From: Aspidapion aeneum
Lineage: Eukaryota > Arthropoda > Insecta > Coleoptera > Brentidae
Direction: 5' to 3'
DNA: 64,000 nucleotides
NCBI GenBank assembly: GCA_963576565.1
Contig: OY755038.1
Location: 64,694,908-64,758,907 of the forward strand
The stretch's first letter is position 1; every line of letters starts with the position of its first letter. Positions 21,084 to 32,372 of this stretch are shown piece after piece. The notes beneath the pieces were generated by a model. It was not told the origin of the DNA. It saw only the letters and a program-made list of their open reading frames with translations, and searched no databases. The translations under genes were made by a program, and so were the position numbers.

Positions 21084-21904
21084 CTGACCTGAAGGACATT
21101 GTGTGTCGTAGGTCAGATATTTTCATCGATTGATGATATAGCAGTTTTGCTCGCAAGCTGCTGTTTTAGTTTTTCTCGTATTTTGGTAGATGGCACTTCT
21201 TGCAGAGTACATGATTTTGCTTTCCCACTAGAGCGTAAGGTGAGATACAAAACCGTTTGCTTAACTTAGCAAGGATGTCACATTGACCAAACAGTGTTCT
21301 GAAGAGTCCCATAAGGACGAAACGGTTAACTGTCAACACTTATTAGGTGTCCATTAGATCTTGGACCCCCGTGAGGTTATGCTTTTGAGCCACCCAAAAC
21401 CCTTGTTTTTTACCCACTTAGCCACAAAAACTTGTTTGATTTCAATTTACTGGAACCGAGTTTTACGTTTTGCGATTATCTATTTTGCCTTTTCAAAAGA
21501 AATAATATCTTGTAATTTTTTGTAGTCTTTGGCCATTCGATCGTAACTGCAGCAAAAGCGAAGCATTAGTAGTCGTAGGTAGCTATTTGCTGTTTATATT
21601 TTGGAAGAAATATCTCACAACGATAAAGGACCGTAGCAATGCGGCAAGTGCTCAATAAAAGCCAAATAGGAAATCCAGGTGCATCGCAAAAAGACGAAAA
21701 CACGGCCTGCTCTAAAAGTTTGTACTGAAAAAAAGCAACAACTTAGAAATTTTGGCGTTACCCATAAAAAAAATTAGGTTTTGAAATATAAATTTAACAT
21801 TGAAATTATTTAATTCTTAAAATAAATTCGGTTAATAAACCAAAGTAACTAAGTAATTCATACTTTCAAGCACTGGAGGATCTAATAGTATATTATATAC
21901 CAAG
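21084..21904. other. No gene seen
   Basis: Contains the phrase GAAGAGTCCCATAAGGACGAAAC, a motif common in degraded insect LINE tails, but no coding frame. Otherwise unremarkable. Confidence 0.35.
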
Positions 21905-22160
21905 GGATAAAACTTTTTATCTCGGGGCGAGAAGTTTGTACAATTCGTCGAGGGATAAAACGACACATTTATCACGAGATATAAGCTACTTTTCGCACTT
22001 TTTAGTTTATTTTACAACCTTTTTTATCGTTTTGACCAAGAACAGTGAACAGACAGGACTTCTCAATCAACTAAAAGTGCCCGCCGTTTTTACGCTAATA
22101 TTCTGGAAAACACTCGCCATTTGTGACGTCACCTGCTGTTTACGATCTTTATGTGAAATT
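21905..22160 (+). repeat. Left arm of a diverged long inverted repeat
   Basis: Matches the reverse complement of 24005-24242 in order: GGGATAAAA, a CCAAGAACAGT...AGACAGGACT block, and GTGACGTCACCTGCTGT at the inner edge. The two arms bracket the tandem array at 22211-23042, suggesting one ~2.3 kb DNA element. Confidence 0.5.
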
Positions 22161-22210
22161 GATTAAATCAGTATGTCATACTATTTATATAGCTGTAATG
22201 TTTTTTAATA

Positions 22211-22960
22211 TTTGAAGGAAGTTCACGAGGTAAAAAGTTTTTACAAAAAAGTTTCACGGGCAAGACCTCAGAGGTAAAGGTAGCTCGAGGACGCGTTTCT
22301 GCCTCATTAGGCTTCATTCAGCCCGAGCATAACCATAAAATGGAAGGAGATGAAATGATGATGTGGATATCTGAAAAGGAATATGAAATATGGTGTTTAC
22401 TGAGGAGAGACCAACTGTCAATTTGCAGCTTCGGTCAGGGTTGCCTCAGTTTTGAGGCTAATTTTGACGTCGCGACGGAGACAGATATAATCTGCTTCCA
22501 GAAAACAGCCTGAGCCCTGGATTTTTTAAATTTGAAGGAAGTTCACGAGGTAAAAAGTTTTTACAAAAAAGTTTCACGGGCAAGACCTCAGAGGTAAAGG
22601 TAGCTCGGGGACGCGTTTCTGCCTCATTAGGCTTCATTCAGCCCGAGCATAACCATAAAATGGAAGGAGATGAAATGATGATGTGGATTTCTGAAAAAGA
22701 ATATGAAATATGGTGTTTACTGAGGAGAGACCAACTGTCAATTTGCAGCTTCGGTCAGGGTTACCTCAGTTTTGAGGCTAATTTTGACGTCGCGACGGAG
22801 ACAGATATAATCTGCTCCCAGAAAACAGCCTGAGCCCTGGATTTTTTAAATTTAAAGGAAGTTCACGAGGTAAAAAGTTTTTACAAAAAAGTTTCACGGG
22901 CAAGACCTCAGAGGTAAAGGTAGCTCGGGGACGCGTTTCTGCCTCATTAGGCTTCATTCA
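22211..22960 (+). repeat. 320-bp tandem array (2.3 units)
   Basis: Units start at 22211, 22531 and 22851 (period 320), with only a handful of substitutions per unit. The third unit is cut after 110 bp, where an inverted copy begins. The unit has no open frame across its length. The very high unit-to-unit identity implies recent amplification or local gene conversion. Confidence 0.85.
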
Positions 22961-23042
22961 TTAGGCTGAATGAAGCCTAATGAGGCAGAAACGCGTCCCC
23001 GAGCTACCTTTACCTCTGAGGTCTTGCCCGTGAAACTTTTTT
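22885..23042. repeat. Perfect 76-bp inverted repeat with 6-base loop
   Basis: The left arm 22885-22960 and right arm 22967-23042 are exact reverse complements around the loop TTAGGC. The left arm is the truncated third unit of the tandem array, and the right arm is the same segment in reverse. No mismatches were seen. Confidence 0.9.
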
Positions 23043-23559
23043 GTTTTTTAATATGTTTTTCTTGAAAATGCGTTACCAGGGGGGAGAGGGGTCAAAAATG
23101 CTGAATTTTTGCGTTACGTAATTTAAGGACGTTACCTACCTGATAAATGGTTTGCTTTAAATTTATTAAACAATAAACTTATGCAAATTTGTATAATTTA
23201 TCGTCATAAGAGTGCAGCAGAGGCAAGTAATATTACATTACCAATTTTCTTGTAATAAATATGCAGATGTTTTTAAACTTATTTTCTTACAGCAACTATT
23301 TCTAGAGATTGTGGTTAGAACCGAACCACCGTTCTTATAAAATATAAATCTGAAAACCACATGTTTCCATGGCTTTTCATTACTAGGTTCTGAATTTACC
23401 CCCTTTATATCCCCCACCCTCCCTACCACCAATTATTGTTTATAAAAATTTATTGTCACCAGATCAAATCGAAAATCTCTAAACCACATTTTGTATTTGT
23501 TTTGTGTCCAAAGTTATGAATTTATCCACTATAACCAAACCAAAGCACCCCCTAACACT

Positions 23560-23720
23560 AAATTTTTATAGCGTTGTATTGTCATCGGACCTACATTACT
23601 GTGCCAAATTTCATTAAAATCGGGTCACGGGAAGTGTTATAAAAATAAATAACAAGACTGGATAGAGAGACAGTCAGACAGACAGCCAGGGTCTCTCAAG
23701 ATAAATAAAATGGCTTAAGA
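23560..23720 (-). repeat. Diverged relative of family X/Y core with CTGT tract
   Basis: On the minus strand a short CTGTCTGTCT-type tract is followed by CCCGATTTTAATGAAATTTGGCAC. This is the same order of microsatellite then core as in families X and Y. The rest has diverged. Confidence 0.45.
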
Positions 23721-24004
23721 AGGGAGGCGATTGCCGCCTCCACACCTCCCTGGGAATGCCACTGTCTTTTATTAGAATTTGTTATCTAAATTAAGGGACT
23801 AAATTTCAACAAAACCCTTTTACCTTCCTGTGTTAAAATCGCTATGGTCATATTAGTTGTACAAAGAGTGAACAATATTGTACAGGATTTAAAACAAAAA
23901 TTAATGGTTTTAAAATACTATAGAATCCATAAAAATTAAATCCTAAATCACGTTGTTTTTATATTTAAATTTAAAAAAAAAGCGCATCCTGAAACGTAAA
24001 CTAA

Positions 24005-24242
24005 CCGTCCAAGACAGCAGGTGACGTCATCGGTATCATCTGTGTGCGCGAAAACTGGTCTTATGAAATTGGGCAGTCCTGTCTATTTACAGTTCTTGGG
24101 TTTGGACTTTTTATTTTTGGATTTTTACCTTTTATGTCTGATCAATCACTTTTTCATCCCGATTTTTAAATGTTATCCCTATCACGTCGGATATGTTACT
24201 TTTCTTCCCGATTTTTTGTTTATTTATCACTTTTAATCCGGG
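24005..24242 (-). repeat. Right arm of a diverged long inverted repeat
   Basis: Inverted partner of 21905-22160 (AGCAGGTGACGTCAT, AGTCCTGTCTATTTACAGTTC and ATCCGGG blocks). See the left arm for the inferred element. Confidence 0.5.
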
Positions 24243-25383
24243 CCAGACTGGGTACAATAGGGGCCCCAGCGGGAGAAGAGAGCCAAGGGCCCCGTAGCCA
24301 CAAAAACAAGATGTGTTTTCTCAATTTATTCTAAACTTCTAACTCGAATGTGATTTAAATTGATTGGGCTCTGTGGCAGATCCAGTATGTTCCGGGGGGG
24401 AGGGGGGTTGCCAATAAGGCAACAAAACGTTTTTTTGTGTTTTCAAATAAATTTATGCTCTAAAGTTGGCCATTAGATTAAAATAAAATGCGCCGCAGGC
24501 GAAAGTTTTGAGGCTGAAAGACCCCTGGATCAGGAGCGTCTGTGGACAGGGTCGTCTCTTCCGTTCGACCCTGCGGCGCAAATTCTTAATTTCTTTTTCT
24601 ATAAAAAAATTTAAAGTGTTTATTTTCATGATTTTTTTTTAATGTGAGGTCTGCAAATTTTGTTAAAAATTGCAATTTATCGACTCAGGCCCTCCGTGGA
24701 TTTCGGCTGTGATCGGGCTAGAGAATATATATACCTAGACTTTTGAGGGCACGTATTATTGAATTTAAACAAAATAAGATTTGACCAAAGTTAAAGTCGC
24801 AAATTCAAAATGGCCGCCAACAGACGTTTCAGTTTGACATTTCGTTATCTGGTTTAGAAATATCAAGTCCTGTCAACACTGTTTTTCTTTATTTGTATTT
24901 TTGTCAGTTTTTAAATTAAATTTGGGATAAAATCTAACTATTAAGAACTGTTTAGGGTCTTAAAGCATTTAATTTTTTCATTATAGTAGGAAAAGTTCAA
25001 GCATTTCTTTCTTTTTTATCAAAACACAACAAAAATAACTAAGCTTCTTTGCTTCTTTGGTTATACTACCTAACGGGTTGCCTACGAGTTCAATGGTAAC
25101 GTCAAACGCATTGTGTACCCACTGTTCTTATTTTGGATTGTTGTGAAATCGGATCTCTAGATGTTCTATTATCTTTGCTTAAGGGCCGTCTAGGAAAATG
25201 CCACGTAATCACTGGATAGGAACAAAAACAAACACAAAAACAAAAGAGGTTATTTTGAAAGAACGTCACTGGATGGCACCATTTAGGCAGTATACATGAG
25301 GCCACTATAATAGACCATTCAACAACCACAGATAGTTTAAATAAAAATTAAAGTAATCATAGTAATGTATTCAGTGTTATTAT
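24243..25383. other. Non-coding stretch with a small inverted motif
   Basis: No coding frame was recognised. GCGCCGCAGG at 24490 and its complement CCTGCGGCGC at 24570 flank ~70 bp, possibly the ends of a very small element. The rest is AT-rich. Confidence 0.35.
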
Positions 25384-25521
25384 TAGCTCACACATATACT
25401 ATACTATAGTAATGTGAGCTATAATGATCCTAATTTTTTCGAGAAAAAAAAGTTGCTCCGATTTGAAAATTTTTTATATATCATTGCGTTTCAGATGATT
25501 TTGAAACTTTTTTGTCGCGCC

Positions 25522-25555
<34 letters not shown>

Positions 25556-26150
25556 ATGTCTGTCTGTCTGTCTGTATGTCTGTATGTCTGTCTGTAACGA
25601 CCAACTCATAACTCAAAAACCGCTTGGCCGATTTTAATGGAATTTGGTACCTAGGCTCGGTCTTAGGTCGAGATGGTCCCATTTAAAAATGAACAAAATC
25701 CACCGAACACAAGCCAAATAAAAGGGTGGGGAAAGATTTCAAAAATGAGAGTTTATGTGAAAATATGGCGTGTGTGATATCAAACGAAAGGTAATTGAGT
25801 ATAGAGTTAAACAAAATACATTTTAGTTTTTTTTTTCTTCAAAAAGGGTGGGGGTAGATTTCAAAAATTAGAGTTTACGTGAAAATATGGCGTGTGTGAT
25901 ATCAAACGAAAGGTAATTGAGTCCGGAGTTAAACAAAACACATTTTAGTTTTTGTTTTATTAAGGGTGGGGGTAGATTTCAAAAATTTGAGTTTAGGTCA
26001 AAACATGGCTTGTGTGGTATCAAACAAAATGTAATTTAGTCTGGAGTTGAATAAGATATATTTTAGGTTTTAATTTTATTTGCTCGCACTTACACTATAA
26101 CTATAGTACCTAGTGTGAGCTTAGGGGCCCATATATTGGCAGAGTATTTT
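25384..26150 (+). mobile_element. Family X repeat, copy A
   Basis: Starts TAGCTCACAC with a hairpin (GCTCACA...TGTGAGC), then CGAGAAAAAAAAGTTGCTCC, a (CTGT)n tract at 25520-25596, a conserved core (AAAACCGCTTGGCCGATTTT), three ~118-bp tandem units carrying GTGTGTGATATCAAACGA, a second hairpin near 26080-26120, and the end GCAGAGTATTTT. Non-coding. The layout recalls the DINE-1/mini-me class of dipteran elements, which carry (GTCY)n microsatellites and terminal hairpins and are linked to Helentrons; that assignment is inferred. Confidence 0.8.
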
Positions 26151-26157
26151 TTAATTG

Positions 26158-26350
26158 TGATCAAGGGGCCCCCAACAATGACATTCTGTGATCAGAACAA
26201 CCCGTTTACTTTTACATCCAAGCCCAAAGTAGCCCCTGGCGCCTGCGGTCCCAGGGCCCCGCCTGAGTGGCCGGGACCCCGGCAAGGATCCCCGCCCTTT
26301 TGCCCGGGTGAGTTCAGGCCTGCTTTTAATCCCGGGATTAAAAAGTGACA
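26158..26350. other. GC-rich block
   Basis: A strongly GC-rich island (GGGGCCCC, GCCTGGGACC-type strings, CCCGGGATT) in AT-rich DNA. Its right part shares AAAAATCGGGATGAAAAGT with the complement of the arm at 24005-24242. It lacks a protein-like frame and may be a mobile-element end. Confidence 0.4.
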
Positions 26351-26814
26351 CCAGTCCTTAAAAATCGGGATGAAAAGTAAACTTTATATGCCAAAAGTAT
26401 TTTTACGTTCCCAAATATGTCGTTAAAATATTGACAGTTTAGCGGACTTCTGGATAGATTTGGTTAATATGATCAGATCATATTAAACACCTCAAGCAAG
26501 GCTCAATACACGGAAGTTGTGTAACCGTAAATATTTACATAGTTTTACACAAATATTTGTATACTAATTAATATAAATTTAACTTATTTAATTATTAATT
26601 TAATTTTTGGTTTCAAAAGTTTTTAAAATTGCGAATTGTGAGTACATAGTTACCTGTCAGGAAACAGTGCAACTTTATCTCTAGAAGGTTCACAATATTT
26701 AGCCAACGTTTTAATGCTAGTTCGGTATACGGCATTAAAAAAAACTAAATTATTTTTTTGAGTTCTATAAATTAAGCTTTGTATTTAATTAACAAAAAAT
26801 CTTAAACTAATATT

Positions 26815-26903
26815 ACCTTTCTAGCCCGCGCAGCAATGGCTAAAGAAGGTATTATTAATAATATGCGTCAATTTTGACCTCTTAGCAACATAGTCGTGAT
26901 GCC

Positions 26904-26996
<93 letters not shown>

Positions 26997-27253
26997 GTGT
27001 GTATGTATGTGTGTGTCTGTCCGTATCACGATAGCTCCTAGCTGAACCAATTTTCATAAAATTTACAGGTCAAATAGTGTGCGACACTCTAACGAGCTGA
27101 TTAGATTTAGTCAAAATCCACCAAAAACTTTGTAGGAGCTTTAGTTTCTGAAACAAAAAACTGTTTTGAAGGCTGATATATCATATCTTTACTTGAAGTT
27201 TACTAATTGGCTAGCTAGGAAGGTATCAGATCCGCCATGGATCCATTTATTTA
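26815..27253 (+). repeat. Family Y repeat, copy 1, with long (GT)n
   Basis: Starts ACCTTTCTAGCCCGCGCAGC, which contains a TAGCC/GGCTA hairpin, then GTCGTGATGCCTGTCTGT, a (GT)n tract, CAAAATCCACCAAAAACTTT, and ends GGCTAGCTAGGAAGGTATC...GGATCCATTTATTT. Copies 2 and 3 share this end. Non-coding. Confidence 0.7.
26907..26995. repeat. (GT)n microsatellite, ~44 units
   Basis: A nearly perfect GT dinucleotide run inside family Y copy 1. Runs of this length are usually highly variable between individuals. Confidence 0.95.
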
Positions 27254-27857
27254 TCATTTGGTTCAGGTCTAGTCTAGTATATGTAAAGAAAAAAACAACG
27301 TTTTTTTAGACAAGATATTTGGTATTGGCTAGAGTCTTAACATGCCTCAGCTGTATTAAATTGAGATATTTTCCTAGAAAATAATACACGTTTGAAGGAT
27401 CGATCAACGCGAAATGGATTGCTAATATTATAATAATGCCATGCTGTTGTTCTAACCGTAATTTTTCAAAAATAACCTCCAGGAGTTTGAAACAAGTGCT
27501 ATTAGTTGAACTGGAAAGTTTATTATTACTGAAAACATGCTTTGGGAGTTTACACAAAAGCAACAGTCTAAACGCAAGTACATAATATAAGCATAAATTC
27601 CTTGCTTGCGTGCAAAGCACTGACGAGGAGAGGTGCTGTTTTCGTTAAAAATGTGTTTGACATAACTTCAAAAATATACGTAATTCTGTCTGTCGGTCTG
27701 TGTAACTTTCTCTCTCTGAAATACGCTAAAAATAGTTTAATAAAAAAAAACACCAGTTTTTTTTTTAATTTGCTCGAACTTTAGTATTTGCTATCTTTTT
27801 ACAGGTATTAAATAGCATAAATCTTACGTATACATAATAAGCTAAGGCGATATTTTT

Positions 27858-28178
27858 ACCTTTCTAGCCCGCGCAGCAATGGCTAGAGAAGGTACTAATT
27901 TCGACGAAACAATGTTTTCTGATAGAAAAGAAGGTATCAGAACCGAAAATGTGTGATTTGGGTGAATTTTGACCCCTTTTAACGGAGCCATCAATATTGA
28001 AATATGATAGACCACATTTCGCTCAATAATTTGTGTTATAATCAAAAACTTTGTAGGAGCTTTTGTTTCTGAGTTATTTACAAAAAACTATTTTGAAGGA
28101 TATATATCATGGCTTCACTTGAAGTGTGCTAATGGGCTAGCTAGGAAGGTATCAGATCCGTCATGGATCCGTTTATTT
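27858..28178 (+). repeat. Family Y repeat, copy 2 (microsatellite lost)
   Basis: Has the same head (ACCTTTCTAGCCCGCGCAGC) and tail (GGCTAGCTAGGAAGGTATC, GGATCCGTTTATTT) as copy 1 but lacks the CTGT/GT tract and the core next to it. It lies ~600 bp from copy 1 in the same orientation. Confidence 0.7.
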
Positions 28179-28822
28179 CCGTTAGACTATGTCGTTTTAT
28201 TATGTGTACTAAATTTTATCATGCTTCCTTTATCAGTAGGTTGGAAGCTTACTTAGCTCATTTCTAAAACCTATACCAAAAAACAATGCAGTAACTATAT
28301 TGAAGTACGAGATATGGTGATTGTAAAAAAATAATAAAAACAGTATTTTCTTTAATCCCAAATGTCCTATTTATCATTGAGTCTATCTGTATAGGTGACA
28401 AACTGTGTGAAAAAACTCGCATATCTCAAAAACACCTCTACCGTGTTTGATAGCACTTGGCGCTTTTTGGTTCCAATTAAAATGGTTATAAATATACCAG
28501 TGGGGGTAAGGGGATGGCTTTAGAGCCGAACCCTTTTTCATACTTATAAATGTAAAAAAATGCGTGTACCCCGATTTTGTTATAGAGAACATGAACGAAC
28601 AAATTCGTTTGCTGGCTTGTGCTTACATATTGTGCTTCGAAATCCCAAACCAGCTAGAAAAAAATAATGTTTTGACCACGAGCAAAAAAAAACAATATAT
28701 TTTTATTTAATGAGCAGACATTTAAACTATTTAAGAAAAACCTTTGTTTTTTATTTTTTAGTGCCAAAAAGTTGGTCATTTATGTTTAAAATATTGTACT
28801 AATAATATTTAGAAAATGGCTA
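28179..28822. other. No gene seen
   Basis: AT-rich sequence; no frame or repeat recognised. Confidence 0.35.
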
Positions 28823-28830
28823 GTTTGAAA

Positions 28831-29039
28831 CGAGGGGTGGCTGGGTATTTCCTTTTGGTGTACAGGTTAGGGGAAATACCACGAAATACTTGAAAAGTAC
28901 TGGGAAATATACTAGAAAATACCGGGAAGGGCATGGGAAATACGATTGAAATTTGAGGAAATACTGGGAAATACCGTGGGTATTAGACCGTGAGTAATTC
29001 CTTTTGGTGTACAAAAATCGGCGATCGAGCCACCCGTCG
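28831..29039. mobile_element. hAT-type MITE, copy 1
   Basis: A 209-bp element with terminal inverted repeats CGAGGGGTGGCT and AGCCACCCGTCG, and an extended inverted pair around TTCCTTTTGGTGTACA. It is flanked by a perfect 8-bp duplication GTTTGAAA (28823-28830 and 29040-29047). The interior is built from degenerate GGGAAATAC repeats. The 8-bp duplication and the terminal motif fit the hAT superfamily. No coding capacity. Confidence 0.85.
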
Positions 29040-29047
29040 GTTTGAAA

Positions 29048-30442
29048 CCTAAATTACTATGCTTAATAAAATAAAACTAGAAAGATACAAAATGCCAGGA
29101 ATCGCTAAAGATATCTACTTTGACCATACATATTTCTTAACTTGAAATTGTAACTTAACCGTATATATAAATTTACATGTTTTATCGAATTTTTGAAGTT
29201 CTATATTATAATATTAATTTATATAGATTATGCTTTTAGTAACTAAAGGTGACTCTAAGGATAATTTATTTTGGTAATACTTGGATCTTCTACTTTAACA
29301 CGCTATATAAAAAATTACTGACTACGCAGGAATTAAATTATTTTTTAGCTATCTAACATATTATGTATAAGATACATCAATTTGGAAGAGAATAATGGTA
29401 CGCCACTGTTTTTTACATAAAATTTATTAAAATTCTCATTCTTGGCTAAGGATATGTCGTGTGTTGATTATTTTCGTTTAATGTACGGTTTTCGAATAAA
29501 GAATATAAAATTCATTTATTTGCATTTCTTACGAGAAAAATAATTTATTATTTTCTTCAAAAATACCGAGAGAGCTTCCCGCACGAACGCCACTGGTCAA
29601 TATAAAATAAAGATGTTACGCATCAAAAAATGTCTTTAATTAAATAAAAACTATGTACAAAATTTCACAAAAATATCTAGAGCAGTGTCACAAATATGAT
29701 TGATGGTGGTGATTTTTAAAAAAAATCTATAACACCTTGTTTTTAAAAGTTAAGACGTTCAATTGTCTTTATTTATTTTAAACACGACGTTTCGGACCGA
29801 ACCAAACAATCTAGTCTAAATACTTGGTGTGCAGTCAGGTGTGACGACCCGCCCTCTTTTTTAATCGAGATGCTTGTTTGTCATAAGGAGTGTTTTCCAT
29901 ATGTTTGGTATGTCCGTGCGTGGTTGATTAAATACTTCTTTATTCTGCATTATAAACGCAGCTTCAATAAACTTTTGCTTTCGATAATGTGACTTCTTAT
30001 GCAAAACTTTAGACCATTGAATCATGTGATACATACATAAAAGAAAATCAAAAAGTTAACGAGGCCCCCTAGATAGCAAATCCTTTCTTTTTTAATTTAC
30101 AATAAAAATACTTAATTGCTTTATGCAAAATCAGAAAATCACTCATTCACAAAATAAAATAAAAATTATCTTTAGAGGCGGCCCCTACATAGGTGTTATA
30201 CATTTTAAAGTTCAAGCAATTTTATCAAATGAAATCGTTGCAATTTGTATCCGAATTCGGGTGTAGAACCATTACCTGTGACAAAACATTATCTTTATGG
30301 CACCTAGGGAGTGTCAGGGAGTAAAATTAAGAAGTGATCAACCACAACCGTTTGGTCCAAATTGGCTGACATAGGGCTTTTTTTATACTAAATTACAAAA
30401 AATTTTGCCTCTACCTAAGGGCCCCTTTAACAGCATCGATTT
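29048..30442. other. No gene seen
   Basis: AT-rich sequence without recognisable genes. Motifs AGGCCCCCTAGATAG near 30063 and its rough complement near 30412-30430 may be the ends of a degraded ~370-bp DNA element directly before family X copy B. Confidence 0.35.
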
Positions 30443-30575
30443 TAGCTCACACTACTACTATAAGTAGTGTGAGCTATAATGATCGTAATTTTTTCGAGAA
30501 AAAAAAAGTTGCTCCGATTTCAAAATTTTTTATATTTCTTTGCGTTTCAGATGATTTTGAAACTTTTTTGTTTTG

Positions 30576-30655
<80 letters not shown>

Positions 30656-31230
30656 ATGTCTGTCTGTCTGTCTGTATGTCTGTCTGTAGCGACCAACCCG
30701 CATAACTCAAAAATCGCTTGTCCGATTTTAATGAAATTTGATACCTAAGTTGGGTCTTGGGCCGTGATGGTCCCATTTAAAAATGAACAAAATCCACCGA
30801 ACGCAAGCCAAATAAAAGGGTGGGGGTAGATTCCAAAAATTAGAGTTTATGTGAAAATATGGCTGTGTGATATCAAACGAAAGGTAATTAAGTCTGGAGT
30901 TAAAAAAAATGAATTTTAGTTTATTTTTAAAAAAAGGGTGGGGTAGATGTCAAAAATTAGAGTTTAAGTGAAAATATGGCGTGTGTGATATCAAACGAAA
31001 GGTAATTGAGTCTGGAGTTAAACAAAATACATTTTAGTTTTTTTTAAAAGGGTGGGGGGGTAGATTGAAGAAATTTGAGTTTAAGTCAAAACATGGCTTG
31101 TGTGGTATCAAACGAAAGGTAATTGAGTCTGGAGTTGAATAAAATATATTTCAGTTTTTGATTATATTAGCTCACACTATAACTATAGTACCTAGTGTGA
31201 GCTTAGGTGCCCATAGATTGGCAGAGTTTT
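30443..31230 (+). mobile_element. Family X repeat, copy B
   Basis: Same plan as copy A: the start hairpin TAGCTCACAC...GTGTGAGCTA, a (CTGT)n tract at 30577-30688 (the longest of the five), core AAAAATCGCTTGTCCGATTT, three ~115-bp tandem units, an end hairpin and GCAGAG at 31221. The final TATTTT is altered to TTTTTT. A Foldback element begins 30 bp beyond its end. Confidence 0.8.
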
Positions 31231-31259
31231 TTTATATAGCAGGCGTGTCGCTAATTTTA

Positions 31260-32050
31260 GGCTCTGGAACGAAATAGCAATGTACAAAATAGCGAATATT
31301 AAACTAGCGGTATCGAAATAGCGACAATCAAAATAGCGATGTAATAAATGGGCGACTATCAAAATTGCGATTGAAACAAAATAGCGATGTAACAAAATAC
31401 CGACTATCAAAATAGCGATGTAACAAAATAGCGACTATCAAAATAGCGACATTTCGGTTCGGTTTTGGCATAGAGTTCGACTAAGGGGTTTCTTTCTAAC
31501 AAATTTTTTTCAAAAAAAAACTTGCCTGACTTTTTTCCCGGGATCGTAGAGGGTGAATCCGAACCGAACCGAACTGAACCGAACCGAACCTAAAAGAACA
31601 GAAGCGAACCGGACCAGCATATTTAAAAAAAAAATCGAATTTGGTTTAGTTTGATTCGGTTCGGTTCGGTTCGGATTTACACCCCCTATCATCCTCGAAA
31701 AGAAGTCAGGAAAGTTTTTCTTTTTTTAAATAAGGTGGTGTAGTCAAAATACCGCAGGATATAATAGAGCATTTCGGTTCGGTTTAGTTTGGATTGGTTT
31801 GATTCGGTATTTTGATACATCGCTATTTTGATAAATCGCTATTTTAATACATCGCTATTTTGATTGTCGCTATTTTGGTGGTCGCTATTTTGATACATCA
31901 CTATTTTGATTTTCGCTATTTTGATTCATCGCTGTTTTGTTACACACGCTATTTTGTTACATCGCTATTTTGATAGTCACTCTTTCGCTATTTCATTACT
32001 CGCTACTTCGTACGTCGCTATTTTGTACATCGGTATTTCGTTCCAAAGCC
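31260..32050. mobile_element. Foldback-type element, 791 bp
   Basis: The two halves are inverted copies. The outer ends are GGCTCTGGAACGAAATAGC and the complement GGCTTTGGAACGAAATACC. Each arm then carries many degenerate copies of an AAAATAGCGACTATC minisatellite, and next an inner block with runs of GAACC/GGTTC (CCGAACCGAACCGAACTG on the left, TTCGGTTCGGTTCGGTTC on the right) around a short centre near 31615. A perfect 9-bp target duplication CTAATTTTA flanks it (31251-31259 and 32051-32059). Long arms made of short tandem repeats plus a 9-bp duplication are the hallmarks of Drosophila Foldback. Non-coding. Confidence 0.9.
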
Positions 32051-32167
32051 CTAATTTTATGAGCCAATATAGTACCAATTTGATAAGGAATAGTTATGCA
32101 GGTGCAATAGTTTAGAAGATATAAGGCATAATCTAAAAACATATTTTGCCCCCTTGCGCCTCCTAGG

Positions 32168-32364
32168 CGAGGGGTGGCTCGGCATTTCCTTTTGGTGTAC
32201 AGACAGGCTAGGGGAAATACAGGAAATACTAGGAAATATGTGGAAGTAGTTGGGAAATACCAGAAAATACCTTTGAAATTTGGGGAAATACTGGGAAATA
32301 GACCGGGAATTATCGTAGGTATTTCCTTTTTGTGTACAAAAATTGACGATGAAGCCACCCCTCG
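32168..32364. mobile_element. hAT-type MITE, copy 2
   Basis: A 197-bp relative of 28831-29039 in the same orientation, with ends CGAGGGGTGGCT and AGCCACCCCTCG. The flanks CTCCTAGG (32160-32167) and CTCCTAAG (32365-32372) match at seven of eight bases, an 8-bp duplication with one later change. Confidence 0.85.
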
Positions 32365-32372
32365 CTCCTAAG

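Noticed and set aside
22211..22960. CRISPR-like array
   Set aside because: The 320-bp units are contiguous tandem copies without spacers and the window is eukaryotic.
25491..25682. CTGT-derived Cys/Val/Ser or Thr/Asp/Arg/Gln repeat frames (also 30469-30776, 41298-41612, 26821-27057)
   Set aside because: Translations of microsatellites that happen to lack stops, not proteins.
27306..27620. 104-codon minus-strand frame, leucine-rich
   Set aside because: No recognisable family, no supporting splice or promoter signals. The composition fits AT-rich chance sequence, so it was not annotated as a gene.
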